DNA from: Cafeteria roenbergensis
Taxonomy: Eukaryota; Sar; Bigyra; Bicosoecida; Cafeteriaceae
Length of the DNA stretch: 64,000 nt
Reading direction: 5' to 3'
Assembly (NCBI GenBank): GCA_008330645.1
Contig: VLTN01000005.1
Location: 558,001-622,000 of the forward strand
Part shown: positions 21,404-31,892 of the stretch, piece after piece
Layout of the letters: each line of letters opens with the position of its first letter
Numbering within the stretch: the first letter of the stretch is position 1
The notes under the pieces: generated by a model
Databases searched by the model: none
What the model was told of the DNA's origin: nothing
The model's input: only the letters and a program-made list of their open reading frames with translations
Position numbers and translations under genes: made by a program

Positions 21404-23797
21404 TCAGGCCTTCTTCTTCTTCTTCTTGCCCTTCTTCTTCTTCTTCTCCCGCTTGATGCGCTCCGCCTCGAACACTCGGATGCGAGCAATCTCGTCCTCC
21501 CACAGCGCCTCGCGCCGCGCCTCCACGTCCTTCACCTTGCCCGCCGTGGCTTCGATGAGCTCCGCGTCCGCCCCTGCCTCAGTGGCGCGCTCGATCGCCA
21601 GCGCGACCTGCTTCGTCGACTCCTGCACCTTTGTCAGAGCTTGCAGCTGCGGGGACGGGTAGAGCGGCGGCAGCGGCTCCTCCTCTGGCTCCGGCTCGGC
21701 AGCCGCAGCGCGCCCGCCGCGAGGCTTTGGTTTGGCCGCAGCCGCCGCCTTGGCCGCTGCGGCCTCCGCTTCCGCCTTGGCCTTGGCTTCGAGCTCCTCG
21801 GGAGTCGGCTCGGGCAGGGGCAGCTCCGTCGGGTCATCCTCCCGGCACTCGGCGAAAGTCTTTTCCGTGTCGGCCAAGGTGGCGTCGAGGGCCAGGACGG
21901 CGTCGCTCAGCTCGACCTCGATGCCCAGGCGGACCAGCAGGTCAGAGGCGGCGGGCAGCACGCTGCTGCCGGGGTCCAGGGCGCGAAGCTCGTCGATGCA
22001 GGCCGCCAGTCTGGCGAGGTCCGCGTCCTCGTCGTGGGTCGCCAGCGGGATGGTGGAGCAGACGCGCACCACGTCCCTGACGCGGCTCTCCGCCTCGGCA
22101 GTCCGGGCCACGTCGCCGAGGGCCGTGATTCGGTCGTCGACGCCGAGCGCGGTCGCCCTGGCGATTGCCTGGCGGAGCGGCTTGGTCTCGGCGGCGCGGC
22201 CGACGGGCCGGCGGGACGCCACGAGCCTCGCTTCTCGCTCGGCCTCCGCCCATGCGGTCACCCGCTTGAGCGCGCGCTCCGCGCGCGCCACGAGCCACAC
22301 GCTGGCGCTGAGCTGGCTCGCTGCGCTCATGGCCTTGCGCAGCGCGGGGATGTCGTCCGCCTCGAGGTGCTCGTCGCGGTCGCGAGGGAACTCGGAGCCC
22401 TCGGGCTCGGCGTCGTACTTGGCAGCTCGCACCGCAACCGAGTCGCGCTTGCGCTCAGTGCCGTCGTCGTCTTCGTCGCTGCCGCCTCCGATGCTGCCTC
22501 CCGGGCTGGTCAGCCCGACGGCCGCGTCGTCAACGTCCCGCCCCGCCCCGCCGCCCCCGACCCCGCTTCCGCCTCCGTGCTCCTCGTCCTCGTCCTCGTC
22601 CTCCTCCTCTTCGTCCTCCTCCCCCTCCTCTACGATGGACGCCACGCCGAGGTTCAGCCCCTTGCGCATCGCACCCGATCCCGTCCCCGTGCCCGCGCTG
22701 GCACCGCCTGGGGCGCCGGACACGCCCGACCCGACGCCCGGGGCCGGGGGGAACCCGCCCGCCCCAGGCGCGGAGGGCGGGGACGAGGCCGCCCCGCGGC
22801 TGAGGCCAGCCGCAGCCTCGCCGCTCTCGGCGAGCCCCGCGTTGGTGGCGTCGATGCCGGTGACCCCCTCCCCCAGCGTGAAGTCGTCGTCGTCGGGGCT
22901 GGCGCCCATGATCTCCTCGAGGCTGAGGCGGCCGCTGGGGTTGAGGGCCGCCACGAGCGCGGCCTGCGCATCGCGGATCTCGTACTCGCGCTCGTTGGAC
23001 ACGCGCACGGGGCGCATCACGCCGGGGGTGTCGGCAAAGGCGGGAACCTGGATCTGGTTGGAGGCCTCGTCGGAGTAGAAGAGCCCTGTGGAGAAGCAGA
23101 GGAACTGCGGCTGGCGCGGACCGAACTCTAGCTTCGAGCCCGGGCACACCCGCTGCTCGGCCGCCTTGCGCAGGAGGGCGCGCGCATCGGCAGAGGACGC
23201 CACGGCGAGAGGGTCGTTGCCGTCGAGGTTGAGCTGGCGCACCTGCACGCCGGACATCATGATGGACCGCACCACGTCGATGTTCCCGTTCATGGCCGCG
23301 AGGTGCAGCGCCGTGTTCCCGCGGTCATCCACGTCGCTGGACGAGAATCCTGCGCGCAGCAAAATCCACACGACGCGGAGGTGGCCTCGGTAGACGGCCC
23401 AATGGAGCGGGCTGTTGAGCGGCTTCCTGTGCGCAGCCGCGCCGGTCGGGGCTTGCGCCGCCGGGCCGTCCTCCTCCGTTGCCTGGGTCGCCTCCAGCAT
23501 GTCCTCGATGTTGTTCTCGTCTCGCCAGTCGTCCGCGGCGCCGTGGTCGAGGAGCAGCTCGACAACGCGGTGATGGCCGTTGAAGCTCGACCACAGCAGC
23601 GGCGACCACCCGGTGGCGTCCCGAGCCCGCACGCTAGCCAGCGACGACGCCAGCATGACCTTGCACAGCCCGTACTTGCCAGTTTTGCACGCGTTGATGA
23701 ACTCGACGTTGCGTGCTTCGGGCGTCATGTCCTCCACGGCCGACGGCGCCGAGCCGTCCGCGCCTGGCCCGCCTGGGGCCTTCCCGTGGTGGGCCAT
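21404..23797 (-). CDS. Ankyrin-repeat protein with lysine-rich tail
   Basis: Protein of 797 residues from the ATG at 23797 (MAHHGKAPGG). This start keeps it clear of the divergent ETF-QO gene, although the frame is open further up. Residues ~30-220 hold three to four ankyrin repeats (GWSPLLWSSFNGHHRVVELLLDHGA, split here by a short insertion; SPLHWAVYRGHLRVVWILLRAG; NTALHLAAMNGNIDVVRSIM). A Gly/Pro/acidic linker follows (~340-480), then an extended helical region rich in Ala, Arg and Glu (~500-700) and a coiled-coil-like C terminus (REALWEDEIARIRVFEAERI) ending in KREKKKKKGKKKKKKA. The helical architecture suggests a scaffold, possibly cytoskeletal or flagellar, but no family can be named. 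It converges on the secreted-protein gene, 196 bp between stops. Confidence 0.8.
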   Translation of the reverse strand: MAHHGKAPGGPGADGSAPSAVEDMTPEARNVEFINACKTGKYGLCKVMLASSLASVRARDATGWSPLLWSSFNGHHRVVELLLDHGAADDWRDENNIEDMLEATQATEEDGPAAQAPTGAAAHRKPLNSPLHWAVYRGHLRVVWILLRAGFSSSDVDDRGNTALHLAAMNGNIDVVRSIMMSGVQVRQLNLDGNDPLAVASSADARALLRKAAEQRVCPGSKLEFGPRQPQFLCFSTGLFYSDEASNQIQVPAFADTPGVMRPVRVSNEREYEIRDAQAALVAALNPSGRLSLEEIMGASPDDDDFTLGEGVTGIDATNAGLAESGEAAAGLSRGAASSPPSAPGAGGFPPAPGVGSGVSGAPGGASAGTGTGSGAMRKGLNLGVASIVEEGEEDEEEEDEDEDEEHGGGSGVGGGGAGRDVDDAAVGLTSPGGSIGGGSDEDDDGTERKRDSVAVRAAKYDAEPEGSEFPRDRDEHLEADDIPALRKAMSAASQLSASVWLVARAERALKRVTAWAEAEREARLVASRRPVGRAAETKPLRQAIARATALGVDDRITALGDVARTAEAESRVRDVVRVCSTIPLATHDEDADLARLAACIDELRALDPGSSVLPAASDLLVRLGIEVELSDAVLALDATLADTEKTFAECREDDPTELPLPEPTPEELEAKAKAEAEAAAAKAAAAAKPKPRGGRAAAAEPEPEEEPLPPLYPSPQLQALTKVQESTKQVALAIERATEAGADAELIEATAGKVKDVEARREALWEDEIARIRVFEAERIKREKKKKKGKKKKKKA

Positions 23798-24029
23798 GCT
23801 CGGCCCGGCCGGCCACGCGTGCCTGCGAAGCGCGCGCCGCCCCTTCCCCTTGCCGCGTCCCTCCTGCGGCTCGCGGTGCGGCCACGGGGCGGCCGGGCCG
23901 GCGGGCCCGGATTTGCCTGCGACTCGGAACCAGCAACTGCGGCAGAGCGAGTTCTGCCCCGCCCAAAGCGGGCGTCCGACTCGGGCAGAGTTCAAGCGCC
24001 CGGCTGGGGAATCGCCGCACTCCGAAACG

Positions 24030-26320
24030 ATGCTTGCGCGCGCTGCCAGGTATTCGGCCTCCGTGGCCTCCGCGGCTGCGGCCCGCGGGGCCGCCCGCCC
24101 GTCCGCCCAGTGGTCGGCCCGCTGGCTGAGCTCGTCCATGCCGGCGCGCAGCGACGCCGAGGACCTCCTCAACTCGGAGCGCGAGTCCATGGACTACGAC
24201 CTCGTCATCGTTGGCGGCGGCCCCGCAGGCCTTAGCGCCGCCATCCGCTTCAAGCAGATGGCCGCGGAGACCGGCGAGGACCTCTCCGTCATCGTCCTCG
24301 AGAAGGGCCACGGTGAGCGCGGCCCGGCCACCCGCAGCGCCCGCCAGCTCCCGGCGTTGAAGCTCGCTCGCCGCCGGACAGTGCAGCCCGCTGACTGTTC
24401 CCGTGCTGCCGGTGCCGCCCTCCCCGCCAGCGCCCCTGCCCTCGCGCGGCCTGGCGGCCCGAGCGCGCGAACTGCAGGTCCCGTCACCGCGGGACGGCGC
24501 CCCGCCCCCTGACCCCCTCCGGGGCGGGGCGAACGCCGAGCCCTGGGCCGCCAGGCCTTCTTGTCCCCGCTGCCGAGGGCTCCCGAGCTCCGGCGCGGCG
24601 CGGCGCTGCCCGGCCGGTGCCGCGGGCGGGCCCGCCGCAGCCTGCCCCGCTGCAGCTCGCCCCGCGCCGCCGGGCGGGCGTGCTCCGAGCCGGTCCGCGC
24701 GGCAGTGCTCGCGGAGGAGGCACCGACCCGCGCGAACGGCCCGCGCAGCTGCCGACGCCGGCGCCCCACCGCCGTCCCCCTGCCGCTGCCTGCTGCCCCG
24801 CCACCGCCGCAGAGATTGGTGCGCACGTGCTTTCGGGCAACGTGCTGGACCCGCGCGCGCTGGACGAGCTCATCCCCGACTGGAAGGAGAAGGACGCGCC
24901 CATCAAGACCAAGGCGACCGAGGACTCGTTCAAGTGGCTGCTCAGCGAGACGGCGTCGGTGCCGCTGCCCACGCCGCCCGCCCTGGACAACCACGGGAAC
25001 TACGTGGTGAGCCTCAGCCAGGTCACGCGTTGGATGGCCGAGCAGGCAGAGGAGCTCGGCGTCGACATCTTCCCCGCCACCCCCGTGAGCGAGGGCGTGT
25101 TCGACGACGAGGGCCGCCTCATCGGCGTGGCCACTGCCGATGTGGGCATCGGCAAGGACGGCAAGCCGACTGACAGCTTCACGCGGGGCATGGAGCTGCG
25201 CGCCAAGCAGACCATCCTGGCCGAGGGCTGCCGCGGCAGCCTCTCCGAGGACGTCATGGACCGCTTCAGCCTGCGGACCGGCGACCCCCAGACGTACTCC
25301 ATCGGCATCAAGGAGGTATGGGAGGTTGACGAGGACAAGTGCAAGCCCGGCCTGATCCAGCACACCCTCGGCTGGCCCGCCACGATGGACGTGTACTCCG
25401 GCAGCTTCCTCTACCACATGGAGCCCAACAAGATCATGGTCGGGCTCGTCGTGGGCCTGGACTACGCGAACCCGTACATCAACCCGTACAAGGAGTTCCA
25501 GCGGTACAAGCACCACCCGCTCATCTCCAAGCACCTCGAGGGCGGCCGCCGCGTTGCCTACGGCGCGCGCTGCATCAACACGGGCGGCTTCCAGGCCATC
25601 CCCAAGCTGACCTTCCCCGGCGGCATGCTGGCCGGGTGCTCCGCTGGCTTCGTCAACGTGCCGCGCATCAAGGGCACCCACACGGCCATGAAGAGCGGCG
25701 CCCTCGCCGGCGAAACCGCTTTCAAGGCCATGCTCGAGGGCGGCAGCGCGTCCTCCGGCCTGGGCGCCGAGGTGACCGAGTACCAGACCGCCATGGAGAA
25801 CTCGTGGGTCTGGTCCGAGATGCGCTCCGTGCGCAACTACAAGCCCGCGTTCAAGAAGGGCCTCCTCGCGGGCATGGCATACTCCGGCGCCAGCGCCTAC
25901 GTGCTCGGCGGCCGGGAGCCGTGGACCTTCCACTGGTCCAAGAAGGACTCCGAGTGCACCAAGCCGGCGGCCGAGTGCGAGAAGATCGAGTACCCCAAGC
26001 CGGACGGCGTCCTCTCGTTCAACCTCCTCGAGAACCTCTCCTTCTCGGGGACCAACCACCACGACCAGCCCTCGCACCTGCGCATCAAGCCCGGCCACGA
26101 GAACACGCCCAAGGACGTCTCCTGGAAGACCTACGGCGCCCCGGAGTCGCGCTTCTGCCCCGCCGGCGTGTACGAGTACCCGGAGGACGACGGCCGCCTG
26201 GTGATCAACTCCCAGAACTGCGTCCACTGCAAGTGCTGCAGCATCAAGACCCCCGAGCAGTACATCAAGTGGACCGTCCCCGAGAGCGGCGGCGGCGGCC
26301 CCGACTACCAGCTCATGTGA
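24030..26320 (+). CDS. ETFDH: Electron transfer flavoprotein-ubiquinone oxidoreductase, 2 exons
   Basis: Inner mitochondrial membrane FAD and [4Fe-4S] enzyme that passes electrons from ETF (fatty acid and amino acid oxidation) to ubiquinone. The exons are 24030-24312 and 24813-26320, joined through a 500-bp GTGAGC...CCGCAG intron in phase, giving 596 residues (human about 617). The N terminus is a mitochondrial presequence (MLARAARYSASVASAAAARG). The FAD-binding motif is VGGGPAGLSA (residues 61-70). Other family blocks are EIGAHVLSGNVLDPRAL, spanning the splice junction, LAEGCRGSLSEDV, and the C-terminal cluster cysteines in RFCPAGVYEY and NCVHCKCCSIK. An extra cysteine directly precedes the last ligand of that cluster. 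The enzyme implies an active mitochondrial beta-oxidation or branched-chain amino acid pathway. Confidence 0.96.
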
Positions 26321-26815
26321 TTGCTCGCTCCCTTGTCCGCCCCAGCCCCGAGTGGCTCTTCTTCTGGTCCAGTGCGCGCGCCACGCCGCGAGCGAGCGAG
26401 CGAGCGAGCAGCCGTGGACCCGCTTGCCCTCGGGCGCGCTCTGAGAAGCGGCCGACAGGGCGCGTCCCCGCCCGGCCGTCCCGCCTCCGGTGTCGAATAG
26501 GGCCCGCTGTCGCCGCCGCTGTTGATGCCGCCGCCGCCGCGGCTGCTGCGCGAGCGGGCCCTGCCAGTGCATTCTTTTTTCTCGCTCTCCCAGCTAATTT
26601 GGTGTGCAGTGCGCGAAAGCAAGTGGCCACACGCAAGCGCGCGAGCGCTTGTAAGCACAAAAACGCAAGCACACTCACACCCACACGCGGCTGCTGTTCC
26701 CGAACGCTCTCTGGGCAGCGAAGGTCCCGCGGGCGGTCCCGGGGGCACGCCACGAACACAAACATGCAACGTTGCACCGCGCATGGCTGGTGCTCTCCCC
26801 TGCAGGCGCCCCTAG
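26321..26815. other. Convergent intergenic region, no gene seen
   Basis: 495 bp between the stops of ETF-QO and the RRM gene. It holds a short GAGC tandem repeat (about 26388-26409) and, around 26600-26700, a stretch poorer in G+C with repeated CGCAAGC/CACAC words. It probably contains two overlapping 3' UTRs. No open frame with protein-like features was found. Confidence 0.5.
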
Positions 26816-27446
26816 TCAGGTGCTCCTCACCGCCGACTCGCCCTTAGCAAGCCCGGCGGCCGGCCCCTCCCGGAGCATCGCCTCCGCCGCAGCAAGGCCC
26901 TGCTGCCGCTTGGCTGCCCCGGACCCGCCGGCCTCGCTCACGCCCTGGCGAGCATACCACTTGTCCGCGTCCTCCCACGCGGGGCGGCCTCCAGCTCCCT
27001 GGGCAGCGCGGGCCTCGTTGACCTTGAGCGTCCTGCCCAGCAACTCTGCTCCGTCCATGTTGAAGGTTGCCTCGGCGGCGTCGTCCTCGTCCTCGAACAT
27101 GACGAAAGCGAACCCCCTGTGCCCGGCTGCGGACGCGTCACGCAGGCGGCGCGTGGGACGGGGGAGTGGGGTGCGGGGCGGCGGCAATTGCGCTGCCTGC
27201 TCTGGCGCGCGCGCCGCCGCGAGCGATGGACGCGCGCGCTGCAGCACCCGAGCAAAGCCGCGACGCGTGTCAGGGCTCACTGGACTCCGGGTCCATGGGG
27301 AGGTTGACCTCCTTCACGTTGCCAAAGGGCACGAACGCGGCGTGCACCAGCGCCTCGGTGACGCCCTCGTCCAGGCCGCCCACGTACAGCATTGTGCCCG
27401 CCTTGGCGCCCGCCTCAGCAGGGGCCGCGTCTGCCGCACGGGCCAT
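26816..27446 (-). CDS. Small RRM protein (cyclophilin-33/PPIE-type RRM), 2 exons
   Basis: RNA-binding protein of 158 residues. Exon 1 is 27446-27281 and exon 2 is 27126-26816, joined through a GTGAGC...CCGCAG intron in phase. The RRM covers most of the protein: RNP2 is MLYVGGL, RNP1 is HRGFAFVMF (rebuilt next to the splice junction), and the domain ends GRTLKVNEARA. The sequence pattern LHAAF/VPFG, NMDGAELLGRT and a following WEDADKWYARQG is closest to the RRM at the N terminus of the spliceosomal cyclophilin PPIE/Cyp33, but there is no cyclophilin domain here or adjacent. It could be a stand-alone plant-like homologue of that RRM. The start is the ATG at 27446; a longer open frame upstream runs into the neighbour's promoter. 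Confidence 0.82.
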
Positions 27447-27762
27447 GGCGGCTGCGCGCGGTGGCCGGGCGGCGGGCTGCGGCCGGCTGCGGAGCGCGGG
27501 GCAGGGCCTGCGCCCGCCGCCGGCAGAGCGCTCGGAGACATCGTCGCTGGCCTCTGGCGCAGCCTTCAACAAGCCAGGGGCAGCCGAGCGCGTCGCCTCT
27601 GACGGCCACCCGGGTGTCTCAGCGCCTGCCCCGCCGTCGCCGCCGTCGCAGCGACAGCCCCCCCCCTTCTGCGCTCCTGCGAGAGGTCCTCGCAGCCGCC
27701 GCCCGCGCCCTCGCGCTCGTCCCGGATCGGTTGGTCCGCACCCCAGCAACCCGCTCGCCGCC
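27447..27762. promoter_or_regulatory. Shared upstream region, RRM gene / SLC35F6-like gene
   Basis: 316 bp between divergent starts, presumably a bidirectional promoter. It contains a C-rich stretch (CCCCCCC near 27660) but no recognisable core element. Confidence 0.4.
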
Positions 27763-29355
27763 ATGAAGACCTACTTCCACTACTTCCTGGCCCTCGGGAT
27801 GCTCATCACGGGCTCCGTGAACACGCTCTCCACCAAGTGGGCGGACCAGCAGTGTGCAGTGGGCGCGTACGGCGACCACAAGCACCTGTTCGTGCACCCT
27901 TTGTGAGGAGCAGTGCAATCGCGCGAGTCGCCGCCCCGCCCGGCCTCGGCCACGGCGCGCCCGCAGCGGCCACTCCCTGCCAGCGGGCAGCAGCCGCAGC
28001 GTGCGGTGTTCCCGCGCGGGGAGCCGGCGGCGGGAGGCCTTTGGCCGACCAGGGGCGGTGTCGCTTGGCCCACAGCTCCTTCAATGCAACAACGCCCCGC
28101 CCGCTCCCCACGAAGTGCAACGTTGCCGGCGATGCCCGATGCCTGCTCCGGCCTCCCATCCGATGTGTGCCGCTCTCGGTCCCCCTCTGGCTGCCCTGCC
28201 TGTTGCCGCAGCGTCCAGTCCGCCGGAATGTTTCTGGGAGAGGCTCTCTGCCTCGTCGCGTTCCTGCTCCTCATCTGGCGTGCGGCCGCGACCAAGACGC
28301 CGCTGGACCGCGCCAAGCCGTTTAACCGCCTTCTGCTCGCCATCCCGGCGGCGCACGACATGTGCGCCACCTCGGTCATGTACATCGGCCTGGCATTGAC
28401 CACCGCGTCGGCCTTCCAGATGCTGCGCGGCTCGGTCGTCATTTTCACCGCCCTCTTCTCCGTCATCTTCCTCAAGCGCAAGCAGTACCTCTTCCACTGG
28501 ATCGGCGTCGTTCTCGTGGCCCTGGGCTGCGTGTGCGTCGGCGTCGCCGGGCTCGTCTCCACCAACAAGGCGCAGCAGGACGACTACCCCAACATGACCA
28601 TCGGCAACATCATCATCATCGTCGCGCAGATCATCGTCGCGTCCCAAATGGTGATCGAGGAGCGCCTGGTGTCCGGCTTCGACATCCCCGCCCTCGAGGT
28701 GGTGGGCTTCGAGGGCCTGTGGGGTATGATCCTGCTCAGCCTGGCGCTCATCGCCATGTTCTACATCCCCAAGCCCGCTGTGTTTTGCCCCACCGTGGAG
28801 GGCAACTGCGGCGCCAAGTGCAACATGGACCACTTCGAGGACCCCATCGACGCCTTCGCGCAGATGGGCAACAACGTGATCATCCCCATCGCCACGCTGG
28901 GCAACGTGCTCTCCATCGCCGGCTTCAACTTCTTCGGCATCAGCGTGACCAAGCACCTCAACGCCGCCACACGCATGGTCCTCGACAGCGTGCGCACCAT
29001 CGTCATCTGGGCAGTGTCCGTGGCGGTGGGATGGGACGTGATCCACCTCGACGACCCCGGCTTCTGGACCCAGCTCGCCGGCTTCTTCATCCTCCTCCTG
29101 GGCACCGTGGTGTACAACAGCATCGTCCGCATCCCCTACGTGTGGTACCCTGAGGAGGACGCCGCCACCAAGGCCACTGCCATCAACGCAGGGGGCATGG
29201 GCGACGAGATGGAGGGCGGCCTCCTCGAGGGGGACGCCTTGGCCGGAGAGCCGGTGGGCGCCGAGTCGCCCGCGTTTGGCCTCGCGGGCCAGTCGGCCTT
29301 CGCCAACACCCCGTCCGGCGTCATGGGCCGCGCCTCCCTCATCAAGAAGCGCTGA
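27763..29355 (+). CDS. SLC35F6: SLC35F6-like multi-pass transporter, 2 exons
   Basis: Member of the drug/metabolite transporter superfamily, nearest SLC35F6 (C2orf18/ANT2BP), which is lysosomal or mitochondrial in animals with unproved substrate. The exons are 27763-27902 and 28212-29355, GTGAGG...CCGCAG, giving 427 residues. The N terminus MLITGSVNTLSTKWAD and the junction-spanning HPFVQSAGMFLGEALCL match the family closely, as do SAFQMLRGSVVIFTALFSV, IIIVAQIIVASQMVIEE, LGNVLSIAGFNFFGISVTK and TRMVLDSVRTIVIW. About ten hydrophobic segments are visible, evenly spaced. The ~60-residue C terminus is hydrophilic and acidic. The second exon has a cysteine pair (CGAKC) in a luminal-type loop. Substrate is not predictable from sequence. 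Confidence 0.92.
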
Positions 29356-29830
29356 GGCGACCCTGGCCCCTCGCACCGTTCTGCCCTGCTCTGGGTCCGG
29401 CCACGCCGCCCCGCGAGCATGCAAGCCGGAGCCCCAGCGCTCACAGCTGCGTGAAGACCTGTGCCGTTCCGAACCAGCCTCTGGTGGCGCCAGCGCTTGA
29501 CCTATCAGGCTGCCACGGAGACTGGCTTGGCTTGGCTTGGCGCTGCTGCGCTTTGCCCGCCGGAGGAGCCCCTGGGGCCCGCGCCGCCCCTCCTTCCCAC
29601 GCCGCGACTCGCCGGTCTGAGCACGCGACCCGCCCGCCTCTCTCGCGCCCTCGCTCTCGCTCTCCCTCTCTCTCTCTCTCTCTCCGGCCCCGCTCCCGTT
29701 CTTCTTCTCGCGCGTGTGATCCTCCTGCGTGAACGCGCACTGCAGCGACCCAAGCTCGCGCCTCTGTCTCGTTCGCTCCCTCGCTCACGCGGCTCGCGCT
29801 CAAGCGCGTGCGCGCTGCAAAACCGCTGCG
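29356..29830. other. Convergent intergenic region with CT repeat, no gene seen
   Basis: 475 bp between the stops of the transporter and the next minus-strand gene. Apart from the CT tract listed separately I see no gene. The whole stretch is C/T-rich on the plus strand, consistent with 3' UTR. Confidence 0.5.
29659..29684 (+). repeat. CT dinucleotide repeat
   Basis: A run of about twelve CT units with one C interruption in the spacer between two convergent genes; the opposite strand reads GA. Confidence 0.85.
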
Positions 29831-31528
29831 TCACGCACACGAGGCGCGCGCAGTCGCCGATGCGGCGAGACACGCTCTCCTGTCCGCCGCGAGCTGGCCC
29901 GCAATTGCAGCGCGCTCCACCCGCAACACGTCGAGCTGGATCTCGACGCGGGCAGCCGCTCTTGCGTCTGGCCCCAGAGCAAGCCCCATGCCCCGCAGCT
30001 TGCGCGGCGAGCCGTCAAGCCCCGCCAGCAGCACGCAGGCGCCCGCCACGCACACCCGCCCCGTGCAGGTGTCCGACCCCCGCTCGGCAGCGTCGCAAAA
30101 CCCGATGGGGCTGGCGCCCCTGCCTCCAGTTGCAAACAACAGCGCCCCTCGCGGGCGGCGCCGGGAGTGCTGGGTGTGCCCTGCCGGGCCAAGGCAGGGC
30201 AGGCTGCGCCCCTGGACGCGCACCAGGACGGGCACAACGGTTGCCAGGCCAGCGGCCCCGCCCAGCGATGCCGCGGCGAGGGCCAGCCAGCCGTCGTCCG
30301 CGCCCCCGCCGCATCCGCCCGCGATTCCCGAGAGGCCGAGGCGAAGAGCAGACCACAGGAAGACCTCGGCCCGCAGCTCTGCCAGCCCGTGGCTTTCAGG
30401 GGCGACGCCCCATCGTTCGAGGGCCGCCTTCCTCGCCCACTGCTCTGCCGTCTGCGACGCGTCCTCGTGCGACGCGTCGCCGGCTCGGCCGTGTTGGGAG
30501 CCGGCGCCGAGTGCACCGTCGCCGTCGGCCCCGGCGTCGAGGCGGGAACGAGCGGCACGAGAGGCCAGCCCTGCTGGCATCAGCAAGGCCCCTGCAGCGC
30601 GGAGCTGCCGGACGGCAGCTGTGGACGCCGTGGCGCAGGACGGCAGAGACACCGGGGAAGCCGTGGCGGCGGCAGCCGCAGCAGCCGAAGGAGCGACCGG
30701 GCGTTGCCGCGGGGCCGGCGGGACGAAGGCCAGCGTGACGAGCAGCAGCGAGGGGGTCGACTGCGTGCTGACGGCGATGCTGTCGGGCTGCCTCTGCAGG
30801 CACGCGCAGGCGGTCTCGATGGCGCTGACCACGTCCGCGGGAGGCCCTGCCAAGGCCACGCGGCGGCACCCCGAGAGCCCCTCAAACGTCGCCCCGGCGT
30901 GCTCCGCTGCCAGCCGAAGCTGCTGCGCCACCGCGCTGCTCGGCGCCCACACGCGCGCCCGGGACGCAGCGGAGCAGGCAGCGAGCACATCCACGTCCCC
31001 CGCTCCCAGCAGGCCGCTGGGGAACTGGCCGCACGCGAAGAGTCGCAGCCTCGCGGTGGCACACCACGCCCTCCCGTCGAGCGCCGCAGGCGGCTTCCAC
31101 GCGGCTGCCGAGGCCAGCTGGACGCCGGCCACCTCGGGCTCGCACACAGCCTGCAGGGCCTCCGCGACGGACGAACGCGTCCCGCTCAGCTCCACACACG
31201 GGTGCTCGCCAAGCTCTACCACGGCGCACGCAGGCCGCGGCTTCAGCCGCTTCCCCGCGAGCAGGCGGGCTGCCGCAGCGGGGCCGAACCCGGCCGCGCA
31301 GCGCGCCGCCTTTCGCTCCCGAGCCGCCTCGCTCCGCTCAGCACGACCCCCTCGCCACTCCGTCGTTGGCCGCCGTAGGTGGCTCGTCGCGCGCCGTCTC
31401 AGGAACCTGGGCCGCGGGCGAGGGGGGCCAGCCGGGATGAGGTCGGCCAGGAAGGGGCTGCGCTCGGCCGCAAAGAGGAGCGTGTCCACCAGCCGCCCCA
31501 CGCCTGCGCCGCCTCCTGTCCCACTCAT
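29831..31528 (-). CDS. Unknown protein with faint KH-like segments
   Basis: Not recognised. The frame gives 565 residues from the ATG at 31528 (MSGTGGGAGVGRLVDTLLF). The frame is open a further 64 codons upstream, but that part overlaps the divergent promoter. The N terminus is amphipathic (VDTLLFAAERSPFLADLIP). In the middle, AEHAGATFEGLSGCRRVALAG followed by PPADVVSAIETACACL, and an earlier HPCVELSGTRSSVAEALQAV, resemble the second half of KH-type or similar alpha/beta RNA-binding folds, but the GxxG loop is not clear and I do not assign the family. The rest is Ala-rich with scattered cysteines (VCVAGACVLLAG, FCDAAERGSDTC). There is no signal peptide and no convincing membrane segment. Coding strand was chosen over a long opposite frame by its more protein-like composition. 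Confidence 0.5.
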   Translation of the reverse strand: MSGTGGGAGVGRLVDTLLFAAERSPFLADLIPAGPPRPRPRFLRRRATSHLRRPTTEWRGGRAERSEAARERKAARCAAGFGPAAAARLLAGKRLKPRPACAVVELGEHPCVELSGTRSSVAEALQAVCEPEVAGVQLASAAAWKPPAALDGRAWCATARLRLFACGQFPSGLLGAGDVDVLAACSAASRARVWAPSSAVAQQLRLAAEHAGATFEGLSGCRRVALAGPPADVVSAIETACACLQRQPDSIAVSTQSTPSLLLVTLAFVPPAPRQRPVAPSAAAAAAATASPVSLPSCATASTAAVRQLRAAGALLMPAGLASRAARSRLDAGADGDGALGAGSQHGRAGDASHEDASQTAEQWARKAALERWGVAPESHGLAELRAEVFLWSALRLGLSGIAGGCGGGADDGWLALAAASLGGAAGLATVVPVLVRVQGRSLPCLGPAGHTQHSRRRPRGALLFATGGRGASPIGFCDAAERGSDTCTGRVCVAGACVLLAGLDGSPRKLRGMGLALGPDARAAARVEIQLDVLRVERAAIAGQLAADRRACLAASATARASCA

Positions 31529-31892
31529 CGTGCGCGCGCAAGCTCGGCGCCTGCGGCAGGCGCCCGCGACAACGCGTGGCTGGCGCAGTGGCACGGGCGC
31601 CGCCACGCGCCCAGCGCTGCAGAGCCAACTCGAACCCAGGCGAGGGCGACCGTCCGCGACCAGCGCCCGGCCTGCCACGCCTCCCTCTGGCTGCGTGCCT
31701 GCGGCGCGCTGTGCCCACAAGACCCTGCCGCTCTGTTCGCGACCTTGCCTGTGCGGCCACGGGCCGCCTCTGGCAGCGGCCCTTGCCGATTCGCTCGGGC
31801 AGAGCTCCGCCAGTGTTCAACCACAAAAGGCAAAGAACAGCGGCAGGTCACGAGCACCCGGGAGGCCTTCTCCCGAGTCCGTCCCCATCGCG
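31529..31892. promoter_or_regulatory. Shared upstream region, unknown gene / MGCCC gene
   Basis: 364 bp between divergent starts. Presumed promoters for both; no motif stands out. Confidence 0.35.

Noticed and set aside
24194-26572. Minus-strand open frame (~792 codons) across ETF-QO
   Set aside because: It is a shadow of the certain ETF-QO coding exon, with His/Val/Gly-rich antisense composition.
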